From the NCBI RefSeq assembly GCF_008831285.2, contig NC_045146.1:19299289-19363288 (forward strand): DNA of 64,000 nt, given 5' to 3'. The notes below the pieces were generated by a model, which did no database searches, was not told the origin of the DNA, and worked only from the letters and a program-made list of their open reading frames with translations. Every line of letters begins with the position of its first letter. Position 1 is the first letter of the stretch. A program made the position numbers and the translations under genes. Shown here in pieces: positions 24,401 to 39,000 of the stretch. Source of the stretch: Nymphaea colorata (taxonomy: Eukaryota > Streptophyta > Magnoliopsida > Nymphaeales > Nymphaeaceae).

Positions 24401-27400
24401 GTTGGATTGCGGTTTAGGGACGTTTTTCCCCTCTCACCAGCTAGTAGGGCGTGTAGTGAGCAGCGACAGCAAGCAATCTCGAGCATTGGCACTTGATCAG
24501 ACGTGTGAAGTGGTTGCTAGAAGGGTTGTAGCAGTTTGGACGCTTGTTTTGGGGTGAGCAATACCTAATCAAGCTCAAAATAATGAATATTACCTTCTAA
24601 AGCATGTATAATTATGGTTCGAGCATGCTAGAGCTTAGAATTGATGATTTTGGGACGCATGTTAGTAATTTTGTTTTTTGGGGGAAACTTAGGATTTGCG
24701 TTGGAAAGTGATGATTCATGTATTTAATGATCGTTTAAGCATGATGGATTAATTTTCGAAGCTTTAGGGAAGCATGGTAGAAATTGTGAGGTTGTGGGGA
24801 AGATTTAGAACCGTCTTAGGGAGTGTAGCGCAGACTTCGGTGAACGGGTGTATCATGAAGTCAATTAGGGATATATGCGTATTGGGATGTGACTTGAGGT
24901 TGATGTCTTACTTAAAGAACGTTATTGAGGAAGGAATTAGTGATGGTTTGATTGATGGTTGAAGGCTTTGATAATTCGAGGCAACGTCAAGACGTAAAGG
25001 AAGAGGCCTATTGGAGAGCTTGTTGGTCGACACTACCTGTCGATACCCTCTTGAGGCGATGACACGTGCCTCAAGGATTTTATTTTTGTATCTGTTCGTT
25101 TCTGTTTGATTGGTGTAGGTATCTAGTAGAAACTTTATTCTTGTTTATGTTTGCAGGTGCACCGGGCTCATCCCGTCGACCTTGAGTTCGAAGCTTGAGG
25201 GATTTTGAAGAATTTGGTGAGCGCGCCACAGGTATGGCAACTTTCCAGGCAAATTCCTGTCTGGGGCAATTGTGTGATTGAGTGCTCTTAGGATCAAGGG
25301 ATCCTAGGATTGTGATGTTAATTGATTGACTGTTTTGTGATTGAGTATGTGTATGTTGCTTACATGATATGAATGGGTTAGAAAGATTATTAGTCATTCG
25401 TTTTAAAAATGTTACGCATTGGCATGTGCATGCTAGAATTGATATTTGTTTAGGACAGATGAGGCGGGGTATCGAGTCGAGTGTCTCCTCGACCCCAATT
25501 GTGCATTAGAAAGCATCATAGAATGATAACTGCATAGGACAGCTACGAGCCAACCGCAGATCGAGACTACTCTCTGTGGATTGGCTATGTTTTTCAAAGA
25601 GGTGACTGACATGATTGATGTGATGATTGATATGAATGTGTATGTTGTTACATATGCATTGCCATGGGCAATGATGCTAATGGATGTTTTGGATGGTGGT
25701 TGTACCCGTATGGTATGACGGCTAGCAATGACTGTTACTGTATGTATAGACCTCATGTGGAGGTAATCAGAGGTGTGGGTGCACTCGGGAAGTGTACTAA
25801 CCTCGTGTGCTAGCCAGTCATCTTGTGAATGTGTAACTATAATGATAAGAATGAATAACTAAGAGATGAGAGGCCAGTGGGATGTGGCTATGTGTTTGGG
25901 AGACGTCCCCCTTGATTTGCCACTGGTCTCGCCTGTCAGAGCGCAGGCGGTGTAAGGCCCCAGGGTTCTGTTGTGTGTTGTGCTTGGAGCGTTGGGCTCC
26001 CGCCTTCCCAACCTGGGTGTCCTAGGGAAGGCTGAGTATCTCACCTTGGACTTCACACATCCAGGGATGAGTGCTCTACCGCTGCAGCGGGTGAAATGGA
26101 TCCATACTGTTATGGGCCACCACGGGGATTGTCTCTCGGCTGTAGGCCGCCCGCGGTGTGCACGTGCCTGTGTTGCACCCACAGGAACTGTTAATGCACT
26201 AAAGTTAATGAAAATGCAATGTGTTTGACAGAATGCATGTGACTGACGTATATGTGATTGATATGGATGCAAGTGTTATGTTTAAGCATGCTTCGCATGT
26301 GACTGATGTTGTGTTAGTGTGGCCATCAAGTGGCTTTTACGTGTCACACTCAGACGCGACATGACGATAGATGAGTTGATATTTGTCCCTTCATTTGAGC
26401 CTTACTTGAGAGGGTTTGGCATTTTCCTGGCTTGTTGCCATACTGCGAAGGCTGAGCCTTCAGTTGTTTTCTTTTTCAGGTTTTGGCAGACCCGGGGCAA
26501 CAGGTTGAGCGGATGGCTTCACTCACGTCCTACTGGGGTGGTTTTGGGATTGTCGTTTGTAGTGCCGGCGCGTCATGTTTTGGGTTTATTGATGTCCTTT
26601 TTTTGTTAGGCATCAATGTTATTGATTTTGGGGCTTTTTGGTTATGCACATAGATGTGAATTTGTAGGAAACAAAATGGTTATATCAATGAAAGTTCGCC
26701 CAATTGTTTTGTATTGCTTGGCTCATTGTCAATTTGAATTGTTGGGTAGTCACATCTCGATGCTTTATGTCTTTTTCAAAAAAAAAAAAATAGTTTGAGG
26801 GTTAAAAAGGTCGGGGTGTGACATACAAAGTTTTTGAAAAGGTGAAATATTTTCTAAAACTTTAGAGGGCATTCTATTAATCAAGTAAATGGATGTTAGA
26901 ATCGCTTCAGCCCAAAAATTTTTTGGAACATTTTTTGATATAAGAAGAGCTCTTGTTATTTCAAGAATATGTCTATGTTTTCTTTCAACAACTCCATTTT
27001 GTTGGGGGGTTTTGGGACAAGACTTTTGGTGTATAACTCCATTTTCCTTTAGGAATTCTTCAAATTCATTGGAAATGAATTCTCCCCCGGAATCACTTCT
27101 AAAAATTTTAAGATTTGCATCAAATTGAGTTTTGATCATGTTGTAAAAGTTTTTAAAATTCATAAAGACTTCCGATTTACGTTTAAGAAAGTAAACCCAA
27201 GCATATCGTGAGTAATCATCCACAAAAATGACATAATAAAGCAAACCACCTTTAGACATAATAGGAGCGGGACCCCATACATCCGAATGCACTAATTCAA
27301 AAGGTGCCTTTGCAACAAAATTTCTATTTCCAAAAGGTAAAACCTTAATTTTGGCTTTAATGCAATCATCACAAGAGATCATTTCTTTACATTTTTCTTC

Positions 27401-30400
27401 CAAAAAAGGGATACAAGACATTTTTCCTAAACTTGAATGCCCAAGTCTTTGATGTCAAACTTGAATGTCACTCTTCTTGACTACATTGCAAGTAGGGTTG
27501 GAAAGATCCAAAAAATCAACATAGTAGAGATCATTTTTCCTAAAACCTTCCCCAATCGTCTTCTTGGAAAGATGGTCCTGTATCAAAAATTTATTTTGTG
27601 AGAAGATAATATCACATCCATGATTTGTTATTTGAGAAACCGACAAGAGATTTAAGTTAAGTTTGGGAATAAATCTAATTTTTGGTATTTTAAAAACTTT
27701 TGAATTAAAATTTTGATCAATATTCCCAACACATTTGATTTCAAGAGGAGTTCCATCGGCGGTTTTAACAAATGGGCAAGATTCTTCCTTAGTGCATTCG
27801 GTAAGTAAAGAACTACAAGGCGTCATATGAAATGAAGCTCCGGAATCAAGAATCCAAGAGTACTTACTTGATGATGTAGATGCCACCGTTGCTCCGGAAA
27901 TTGGAGAAGTCCCTCCTCCTTTGACAAGCGGTTGAAGAGCATCAATAAGCTTTGGTTGGAGGGCACTTACAAGTTTGTCTAGGTCAAATCGATTGCTTTC
28001 TTCATACATTGTCCCAGCCATACTTGTCTTTTTATCAAATCTCCTCAATTTAAGACATCTAAGTTTAGTATGTCCTTCTTCTTGACAATGGAAACATATC
28101 ATCTTCTTGTTGCCATTATTGTTATGCTCATAGTTTCGATTAAAGTGAGGAGGCCTATAAGTTCTCATATGAGCACCGGGTCTTGAGGTAGCAAGAACAC
28201 TCTCACTCTTATCTTTGGAAAAATTGAGTTTATTCTCCTCCATTTGAAGTTCCGCTATGGCTTCATTCATAGATGGCACTTTATGCCTATGGAGCAAGGA
28301 AGTTTTGACTCCATCATATTCCGATCTAAGACCAAGAATGAATTTATAAAATTTCTCCCTTTGGATTTGTTTTTCTCTAACTCCAATGTCTCTTGGATCA
28401 TACCATTCGGGTTCAAATAGAGTAAGTTCGTCCCATAATTGCTCCATTTCTCTAACTTATTCTTTAATGGACTTATCCCTTTGTTGGAGACTTGCAATCT
28501 TCATCTGAAGATTGCACATGTAGGCCACATCCTTCATAGTGTGGGTTTTCTTGAAGAATTCCCAAGCTTCATGAGCAAAATTATGTTTTGCTATTTGGCC
28601 CATGGTTGTAGTATCAACACAAGCAATAATCCAAGTGATAATCTTGTGGTGTCCTATCTTCCACTCTTCCCATTTTCTCTCATATTCATTCATAACCTTG
28701 TCTTTTTCAACTCCATCTAGTTCTTGGGCTTTACCATCTATGGTCTTGGTGAGGACTAATTGAGGTTCACCTTTAGACCCATCAACAAATCCCCATAGGC
28801 TTTTACTTCTAATAAATGTTCTATAGTTTTTGCCCAAGAAACATAATTTGATGAAGTTAATTTAGGAAGAGGAGTAGAAGAAGTTCTTTCATCCATAATG
28901 TGTACCTTGTAAAGGAGACGTTGAGGTAGTGCTAGGATGAAAAACAGTCACACAAAATGAAGCTTTTGACACGTCAAAGACTGCCACAATCTTCACCACC
29001 AAGGGAGCTTTATCCCGTCACAAATATCACCAAAAGAGGTCAGCAAAATAACAACACCTTCTTGTGTCAACTCAAAGCAGCAATATATCGAACACTTGGA
29101 GTGCTTCACAGCTCCAAAGAAAGAGAAATACCAGGGATCTTCAAGCTTGAAAGACAGCAAGACAAAGAGCCAAAACCTCACTCTGATACCATGTAAATCA
29201 GTCCCAATCTTGAGAATGCAAATGCTTCAAGAGATACACTCTTGAAGATTCCAAAACCTTCAATAGGTAATGCACAACCAAACCTCAAACTTGAGGAGAA
29301 GATAAATATATTAATCTCAAGAGAAGAGGACACAAGAGAGGCCTAAAAGCCTTAACAAAACAAGGGACAACAGTCCCTTATTTATAGTACAATGAAAGGG
29401 AGAGAAGAAGGAGGAGTTGGCTGTTGGGCCAGCTCCAACGGCTAGAAATCTAGCCATTGGAAGCTGGCCCAACAGCTAGTTCCCCTTTACAAAATAAGAA
29501 AAAGTAAAAATAGAAAAAGAAAAGAAATAAAAAGGAACATAAAAAGAAAAAGAAACAAATAAAATAAAATACATAAACACCTATGCATACATAGATATTC
29601 ATATATACAAATCATACATGAAACTAGATGTATGACAGTATATATGAAATATACATATGTATACTTACATAATGTCTAATCTTTAAATTCTAACACTTGA
29701 CACAACAATTAAATTGAGTTTTTATTTCCAATATGAAGGATTTCAAGATAGAAGGAGCTTCAGTTCTATCTTCATAAAAAAAAACCCAAGTGACACGAGA
29801 GAAATCATCAACAATAGACAGATAATAACGAAACGACAACCGACATGGAACCCGACTAGGCCCCCAAACATCAACATGAACTAAATCAAATAGACTTTGG
29901 CTACACTGACTTTGACTCGATGGAAAAGAAGTACGACTATGCTTGCCCAGTTGACAAGCTTCACACTCGATAGACATTGTGGAAGAAATCTAAGGACATA
30001 GCAGCCGAAGTTTAGGGAATGATGGATGACCCAATCTGAGATGCCACTGGAAAGCACTTGAAGATCAATCAACTAAGAATGACGCCTCCTTATCAAATGT
30101 ATCTAAGAAGTAGGTTTCATCTCTCTCATGGCCTCCACCAATCTTCCTCCTAGTCGATAGATCATGAAATACACAAGTACAAGGGTCAGAAATAACTTGC
30201 AATTCATCTCTTTAGTTAGTTTGCTTACAGATAACAAATTTTTTGGGAATTCAGGAGTATATAGCACATCATGAACATGCAAAGATGGAGAGAGATAAAC
30301 ATCTCCATGTCCTTCTACTGGAGATTGTCTTTCATCCACCAATCGAACATGCTGAGAGGAATTAAAATTTTGCAGGTTTGAAATATTAGTATCACCACAA

Positions 30401-33031
30401 AAGTGTTTAGATGCTCCAGAATCAATTATCCAACAACCATTAGAAGAAGTTCTACCTGCAGAGTATGCTGAATTTGTGACAGCTGTAGATGCCGATGGGG
30501 TAGAAGGTGTAGTATTTGATCGATGCTCCATAATTAAAAGATGTAGCATCTACTGAAGCAGTAGTGTGACTCGCCTTAGGAACTATACTGATAGATTGTG
30601 TGTTTGGAGTAGAACTAGATGAAGATGTCACAGTCAAAGAAGCGGATGAGTTAGGTTTACCCACTTTGTTCCAGCACCTATCCTCTAAGTGGCCAAGACG
30701 ACCACAATATGTGCATTGAAGTCTTTCACGTCCTCCGCGACCCCGGCCACTTCCTCTACCACGGGAAGAGTATAGTCCACTTCTTCCTCCTCTAAATGAG
30801 GCAAGGGCAGGTGACTGTGAGTTGTTCTAAGATGGAAGAAAGTGTAACAGCCAATCTGTTTAGCCTATTGAAGGTCTCATCAAGATTAGGAAAATCTAAA
30901 CTTCTAAGCATTTCAGCCTTGACTGCAGAATAATCAGAAGATAATCCAGCAAAAAATTTAACAACAATCATTTGCTCCATGTGAGATTTGAGACAATGCT
31001 TACAGAGCGGTTTTAAGGAGTTCATCTTTTTATAAGTGAACATCAACTTTGTAAAGTATTCAGTTAAATCCATGTCACCTTGCTGTATTTGTAACAATTC
31101 TTGTTGAACTTGTAAAATTTTGCTAATGTTCTTGTCTTGAGAGTACGTCTGCCGAAGAGAATTCCACAGATCTTTGGCTGTATTATAATAACAAAGCTCT
31201 GCTGCAATGTGGGGCTGAGTGCTATTCATAAGCTCAACACTAATTATGATGTTTTCTTCCTCCCACCGTGCGTATTTACCAATTTTTTTAACGGGTTCAT
31301 CTTCTTCCAATATATATTTCTTTCCATGTCCAACGACTAGCAACATGAAGGTTTTGGCCCATACATCATAGTTGGAGGCTCCATCAAGTTTGATAGCAGA
31401 TCCAAAAGAAAATGGATTTCAGAAAGCTTTGTACTCAACAGCAGCCTCTATTTGTTGATTTCCAGATTCAATTCTATTAAGTCGTATAGATTTATTGGCA
31501 GCCATGCTAGAACCACAAAAATAGGTAAATATAAAAGCTCACGACAGACAGAATATAGACTAACATGCACAGATTTCTGCAGCCAGAGTTCAACACCAAC
31601 CTACGGTAGACTGAATATAGACTAACATGCATAGATTTCTGCAGCCAGAGTTTCAAGACAAACCTGCTCCACTTTAACTGTGAGAATCAACCATGCACCA
31701 CACAACCAAGCATATTAGAATTTATCTGGTCTGAATTTCTTCAAAGGCATCAAGTGAGTCAGATATGACATATACTGCGACATTCAGATCTGATCGACAT
31801 CAACAGTTTGTCAACGACATCACCTAAGTCAAATATGATACACTGCGACATTCAGATCTGAACGACGACAACAACTTGTCAACTGCATTAGATTTGGTTC
31901 TTCAACAACATCACGACTTCGACAGCAACATAAGGGTGCAAATCACGTCTCTACATGTTGAACGTGATCAGCCCCTTTCCACCAAACAATCTGATTGTTT
32001 CTTTTGTAAGCAACAGAAACTTTAGACATCCAACCTTATCTTCAATGAAGAGATGAGACATGAGGAAAGGAGGGAAGCAGCGTGAAACCCTAGATGGCAC
32101 AGTCCTAGGTCTGATGCTCTGATACCACATTAGGTAGAGAGGTAGAGAAGAGGGAGAAGAAGAGAACGTGAAGAAGAAGGAGAGAATAGGAAGCAGTCAA
32201 GAATATGTCGGCTGCTCCTTTTCCTTTAGACTAAATAAGGATTAGGGTTATGTTTAACCCTTTACATAAAGAGTCCAACAACAGAAAGCTACCTAATACT
32301 AAATTCCAAAATACAAAAAACTTCAAATCCCAAACCAGCACGTTTCCTCAACAATAAGAAACAAGGACAAGCTCATGGATCTATATATAGCCTACACTTT
32401 ATTTTTAACTTAAGGCAGCAAAGAGTTGACCGTCTTTGATTATTCATTCCTCGAGACCGACCCAGACTTGCCACCAAGTGCAAGCCCGTAAACTACAATT
32501 TTATGTGTGGTTTTTGCTGATGATTTATGCTGAAAATAAGTGTTCAAAGTACCCTTACAAAAATTGCATGAACCCTCCCTCTCTTTACCTCTCTAACTGC
32601 CAACATTCACACATACACGCACACACATATATATAGTCAATGTTGTCAAGTCAAATGCCAAATAGTTGCTGGATGGCCAAAATTTAAAAATTTGTCACTA
32701 GAAGGACCATAAATTGTCCGCCAATTATAAACCATTGTTAATGCTAATGTAGTGACTATTTTTAGTAATAAATTATGAAATTTTAGCCATCTGGCTAAGT
32801 CACACAATACTACTACCAGTGTGGCGGTATGCTAGTGGTACGTTTGGATCAGTTCAGACAAACCATATATTTTTTTATGTTTTAACCATATTTCTGTTGA
32901 TTTATGTTTTATGAGATTATATGTAGGAATTATGAAAGAAACTATCAAACCTTTTTTAATTTTTCTGAGATTTTCCTGAGAAACAATCTTGATCCCCAAG
33001 AGAAACCTCGCTGTCTAAACCTGTAAACAAC

Positions 33032-33092
<61 letters not shown>

Positions 33093-36000
33093 TATATATA
33101 GACACACACACTTTTTTTTGCTGTGCCCTCATACCAAGCTTTTCTAAAATTGTCGTACCCATAGCATGGGTCGTACCTGCTTCCTCCAAACATATGTGAC
33201 TTGGCCATCCGGTAACATCTGGCATCCAATATGATGTCTTCCATGTATATTTGGCCTGAGAAATCTACATCCTATATATTCATAGTCACAGAAAATGAGT
33301 TTTTTATGACAAAAAACATATTTTATGCTTCAAAAATAGGTCTGCCTTATAAAACTGGAAAAAAGACATGTCTTTTTGAAAAAGACAATGAAAGGAAAAA
33401 AAAAACTCAAAAAAATAGAAAAAATCATGCCTTCTCCAATTTTTTGGTGTTTTTTTTCACATTTCTATTACTGCATTTTTATTTTCACATTTTACTTTAA
33501 GAAATTTCCTTTTTAGCTTTTTTAATTTTTCCGAGATTTTCCTGAGAAACAACCTTGATCCCCAGGAAAAACCTTGCTGCCTAAACCTGTAAACAATATT
33601 TATGACTATGATATATATATAAAGGACTTTGATCAAAGGTTCTCATTAATGATTTTTGCTGAAAAAATTATCCACAGATGACCTTTTTCTGCACGGGGAC
33701 ACACCCTTCAGCTTTTGAGAAAGATGGCCACATTTACCTACTTCTTGTAGTAGGCTATGTCATGGTTTCTCACTTCGTTAGGATGCAAATGCAACTCGAC
33801 TATGGGCCGGCTGAGTTCTGAAATGTAAGAATAATAGTATCAGACTGGTAAGTTCTTTACTAAAGAACCTGCATTGGCTTTTCCCAGAAAACTTTCATTG
33901 TAATATACGTTTGATGGTGAACGATAAAAATTGCATTACATGCAAAAATGCAAGTTTTGTTAGTATATGTACAAAGTACAAAACTGATTGAATATACAAA
34001 TTTCTTCTTTCTTTTGCTCTGCTATTTCATTAGTTTCTTTTGCACTTTCTACTTTCTCAAGCATTATATTTATATAATTAATTTATTTAGCTGTGGGAGC
34101 TTCCCATCCACTAAATGCTGCTTCCCAAGTGTGGCCATACATATGAAATTTCAGTCGCTCCTATAGACAGAAAAAAGCATGTCTTTTAAGCAAAATCATT
34201 GGCTTTTACATCATTTCTTGTAACTCATGCGGCACTGGTCGAGTGTGAGCATTTTGTAGATATTTGTTTTGATTATTGAGTTTACACCACTCATAGTTAC
34301 AAAGTTTTCCAGTATATTGATACCATCTCTTTAACCCTTTGCTAACATCAGAAACAACATAAGGAAAAGGAAAGTAAGAATCTAACTCACAGAATTTCTA
34401 AATCAAGCACAGATATTCTCATGTCTGTATACACATACCAAAATTACTTAGGATAGCTTGATTCGCATACTTACAAGTTCAAGTTGGCGTAGACTGCGGA
34501 TTTCTCTTGGTACGGCAATCTTTTTGTTTGTGTCCTGCCTCAAGGATTGATATAATAATTGATTAAGTTCATTGCAAGACCTTACAAGAAAAGCAGAAAT
34601 GGCACTTACAATTTAAAATAGACACAAAGCAATGTACCTCCTTTCTTGTTTCCAGCTCTGCAAGCTTTATATATATCTCCACCATTTGCTTCATCTACAA
34701 TATTCAAGTTACCATTAAACCACAATCTACTTCAACAATGCTACTCCTAACAAGAAGAATGAGGAAGCAACTGGTCGCTTTCCAAACATTGAAATCAACA
34801 TCCTATCTATCAAAAAGCACAAGAGAAAGCAAACACTTTTATCCAGTGTGGTACGTAGGGCCGTATCGTACGATACGTATCGTATCGTTCACAAAATACA
34901 ATATGAAACACCCCCTGTATCGTAAATGGAGGTGTATCGTGCCCGTATCGTACGATACGTACGATACATGCCCCCGTATCGTACGATACGGGCTGATTTC
35001 AAAAGAAGGGGCTCAAACTCCCTTTTTTCGAGTTTTTTTTTATAAAAACCCACCGCTTCTTCATTTTTAATCTAGAGTTTGTACTGGCTTGGAAGGAAAT
35101 CATCGATTTTCATAGTGAAATCATCTATTAAACCATGGATTTGTGCGTGGGTGGCTGATTCCCATTGGAGGTTTTTTTTTAAATCATGAAGATGAAGATG
35201 GAGATGAGGATGAAAATGAATATGATGAAGATTATAAATCTATGTTTATGAAATTATGATATAAATTATGTAATTGTTGACTAGTGCTTTCTAGATTGAT
35301 ATTGTTATGAATTTTGATGTTTACAAATGATGAACCGTAACTTTATAGCAATAATAAGTCTATTATTATGTAAAACATGTTTTTTGTGAAGAACATATTA
35401 TTCTTGATTTTTTAATGAATTTTTCGAATTTTTTCTTATTTTTTCTGATTTATTTAAAAAAAAAAAGCGATACGGTTACGATACGTTACGATATTTTACG
35501 ATACGGCGTATCTTAGAGCCAGAGCGATACGGCTTATGATACGCTTTTTACAACATTGCTTTTATCAGTTTACTTTTCATAACTAAACTAAAAGATGTCA
35601 AAGTTAAATATGCGGCTACCCAAGAATATGAACTACGGTTTCACAACATGGAAATGAATGTGGACTGGGAACTTACAAGACCTTGCCAGATTCCACAATA
35701 TTCAGAAGAAAATGCTTAAAACATTTTTAACTTCTTAAACTGACGCACATACCTACACATGCAATCCTAAGTCACATAGACACACAATTTAGGGTGCGAA
35801 ACCAACATCAACACAACATGAGTGCAGATACAGAAGCTTCCTGGGTCTGGTGTCCATGCACAAGGGATAGAAGGGATGACTTCTTATTTTTAGTTCTTCC
35901 AGAGATCTGTGTCACTTGCCATATATATATATATATATATATATAGAATTTTCAGAAACAACAAAATTAGCAATTGACCAGCGATGGTTCTACCAATAAT

Positions 36001-39000
36001 TCAACAAAAGAAGAGCAAATTATCCATTGCCACACCTGCACCTGAGTCATATCAACTCTAATTTGACAGCTTCTTTAAAGTTACTTAGGGACGTACTTTT
36101 CTTCGTTTTCCTTTTATCTCCAAATGGTTTTCTTTTCTTTTCTTTTTTGGGTCTTCCCTTTTTCTTAATTTTTTCCCTCCATTTTCTTTTGTTTCAATTT
36201 CATAAAGAAGATTTTAATTTGCTGCACCTGTGCCCAAGTTTTTTTCAAAAAAGTTGCGCCAGGACCCTTGTAACATAGGTGTTATGTAAAACGTTCTTGG
36301 TGTCAAAATTAACATGTCAAAATCCTACTTAAAAAATAATCGAAACACTGAACACAAGCCATTAAGGAGAAATAGAGAGCGCTTGCAATCAAGGTTACCA
36401 ATATTATTCTCAACAATTTCATAGGAAGGTTTTCCTCAGGAGTTTCTTTTCCTTCTAGAGATGGGTTCTGAGATTTTTGGACAAGTAAAATTCATCTGTA
36501 GAATTAAACTACAACAAGCAGCTCATAAACTGGCTGCTAGATGCAAATAGGTGAGTGAGTTCGTGCGGACAGGCTTAAGAAAAGCAACCTGTTGAATTTT
36601 AGCTCCATGGTAGGAAGACAGCTCATTTAACAGATTCTCTGCTGCATGCTTCTTCTCCAAGTCAATCACAAATGAGTTTTTACTTCGCTGCTTGTCTTTG
36701 ACACGATCCCCATTTGCTAAAGCCAGAAGCTGTTCAGACAATGAAAGGTAGATTGAGAAAATGGATCTTTTAGAATAACAAAATCTAAAGTTACCAAAGG
36801 TGTTAATCAAAAGAAATAGAGAACGAGCAGTTGCAATGTTGATAAAACTCATGAGCAGGCAAGGTCTGAAGAATAAACATTCATACAATACAGCGGCTTC
36901 CTCATGCATCCAATCTGAGCAACTAGTAGACAGCATAAGCTAACTAACCTGAAAGATTGTATGATATGGATGATCTATGGTCATTTTCTTCACAAGGGAT
37001 ATCAAAGCAAGCTGCAAAGGACAATAATAATCTGCAATCAGAAAATTTCCCCACCCTCCGGAAATTGAAACATACTCAATTGAATATTTATGCCTGAAAG
37101 GTTGGCAAGCCGTTCCCCTCCTTCAGGCTGCCCATTCTTGATGCAATTTGGTACACTAATGGAATAAATTTATATGACTGAACCTGAAATAGTTAAGAGC
37201 ATTTATAAAGTGATTTGCAACCACAATAGCATTAAAACTCAAACATGAGTACCACAAAGTAAAGCAAGTAACTTAAATCCTCGGCCTGCTTTGGCCTATT
37301 CCCAGCTAAGTTTTTCATTAGAAATAATATCATCGAAGTACAAGAACATAGTACCTCTTTAACTGCACCAGTCATAGCCTTGATAACATTCTGGTCAGAC
37401 CACAGACTGAACCACAAGGAAATAAGTCGGAAGACCTGAAAAAAACTTGCATCACTGTAATGAGTAGTGTTATGTGAACATCATGGCAGCGCTGGTAAGC
37501 TGGTGACATTAACTAACTAAGATAATTAGGTTACCAGACAATCCGAAAGAGACATTTGTTGAACCAAGGGCAAAGAGTGAACATCATGTAGTCATACTCC
37601 CCCACCACAAAACCACCACCCCCTCCCCCAACCCCCAACCCCCCAACACCCCAAAACCAATCTTTTTCAACATGAAGGTGCTTTTGATGCAGTCTTTGGC
37701 AGGCTAAAACATAGTGCTGGAAGTGAATAATGAAAGGTGAGACAGAACACATAATGAAAAAAACTAGTATTAGACAATGTTCTGTTGAATTTCTGATCTA
37801 ACCAAAGCCAGAAGTGGTTTCTTCCATGTGTCCTTGTGATGCAGATTTAATCATGCTCTGAGCTACTAAAAAGCACAAGGTGCTCAAGATATAGCTACCA
37901 TGAGCCAGTGAAAAGCAGATTCACTAACACCATTAAGCATTAGGCTGATTGTTTTTTATTTTGCAAACAAATTAACATGGAGAATTGCACTCATGATGTG
38001 ATGATTGATACTTGACTGATCAAAATGGCCTTTCCTTAACCAAGTGTAGCAACTCACTTTCTTTTAACCATGCCAGTGGAATTTTTGTTGCAATTATCCC
38101 TATGATGGCTGAGTCATCGTTGTAGTGGGAAAACTTCTCTTAACACAAACTGCTCTTGGAATCAAATTCCTTCATCTAAGGGACAACAGAAATATATGAC
38201 AAAGCATGGCTAATCTTTATAACTTTGCAGCATAAGAGGGTAAGCTGCATCCCAATGGCACTCCATTTTGACACCCTGTTCCATGTTGCCTTAAAATCTA
38301 TGTCACATGAGTGCAGGGTGCGGTCTCCGGTGCTGGTGCGAATGCCGGTGCCGGGGCAACGTATCCCAAAAAATTTGGGTGCGAGGATGCGGCGAGGGTG
38401 TATATATATAATATATCTAGTATATATATATATATATATATATAAATGTATGCATTCATAATATATATAATTTTAGCTTGTTTCTTAGCTTAATCTGTCC
38501 TTTTTTTTTACTTTTTATTACTATACATAAAGAAAGAAAGGGACAGGGAGAAGAAAAAAAATGGAAAATATTTTGAACTTGCATAAGAAAAGACATGGTT
38601 CGGGTGCGTGTCGGAGCAGCACCAGCACCAGTGTCGTGTCGACATGGGTGCGGCCCCTTTTTTGAAGAGTCGTGTGACATAGCTTAAAATAGAAATTGAA
38701 TAGGAACTTAGTACAAAAAAACTTTCCCCATACCATTGATGTAGATTGGGTGTGAAGCAATTTTAAAAAACTTCAGTGCAGATATATATATACACACACA
38801 CACACATGCACACAATATACCATCTCAACACTCATAGAAGTTTATAAGGATAAGACGAGAACACCCTTGGGGCTTACCAAGTTGAAAGAATACCAAAAGG
38901 TTTTGGAGACTTGGTTAAACTTAACCAAGTCCAAAACTGGACCAAAAATGGCATAGGGGTGTTGGACGCCTCTGAGGCATGCCCCGTGTTTGCACCCATG

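Larger units (their letters stand above)
21704..29695 (-). mobile_element. A2: Ty1/copia element nested in B, RT core deleted, carrying a solo-LTR-like insert
   Basis: Minus strand. LTRs are 21,704-22,205 and 29,192-29,695, differing at roughly 8-10 positions in 500. The primer-binding site complement CTCTGATACCA lies at 29,181-29,191. Gag-protease is 27,455-28,896, integrase 26,829-27,421 continuing at 23,331-23,780, RT N-part 22,991-23,225, and RT end plus RNase H 22,219-22,990. The middle of RT is gone. The flanks ACCTT and CTTGA suggest a CTTGA duplication with two bases lost on one side. Confidence 0.92.
20099..32353 (-). mobile_element. B: Ty1/copia element interrupted by A2
   Basis: Minus strand, flanked by a perfect 5-bp duplication ATAAG (20,094-20,098 and 32,354-32,358). 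The 3' LTR is 20,099-20,337 and the 5' LTR 32,129-32,353. The primer-binding site complement GCTCTGATACCA is at 32,117-32,128. Gag, protease and the first part of integrase lie at 29,696-31,510, and the rest of integrase plus RNase H at 20,414-21,703. A2 splits integrase between the CVK and [10 protein letters not shown] codons. The RT domain is missing. Its own sequence is about 4.3 kb. Confidence 0.93.

Noticed and set aside
32945-33250. Frame with [20 protein letters not shown], first considered as an extra ATM exon
   Set aside because: ATM text on each side joins without a gap, and the stretch spans the CT-2 right end and its duplication.
34030-34170. Minus-strand stretch [18 protein letters not shown] as a possible exon
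   Set aside because: It has no partner in ATM, no clear splice sites in phase, and ends in a stop.
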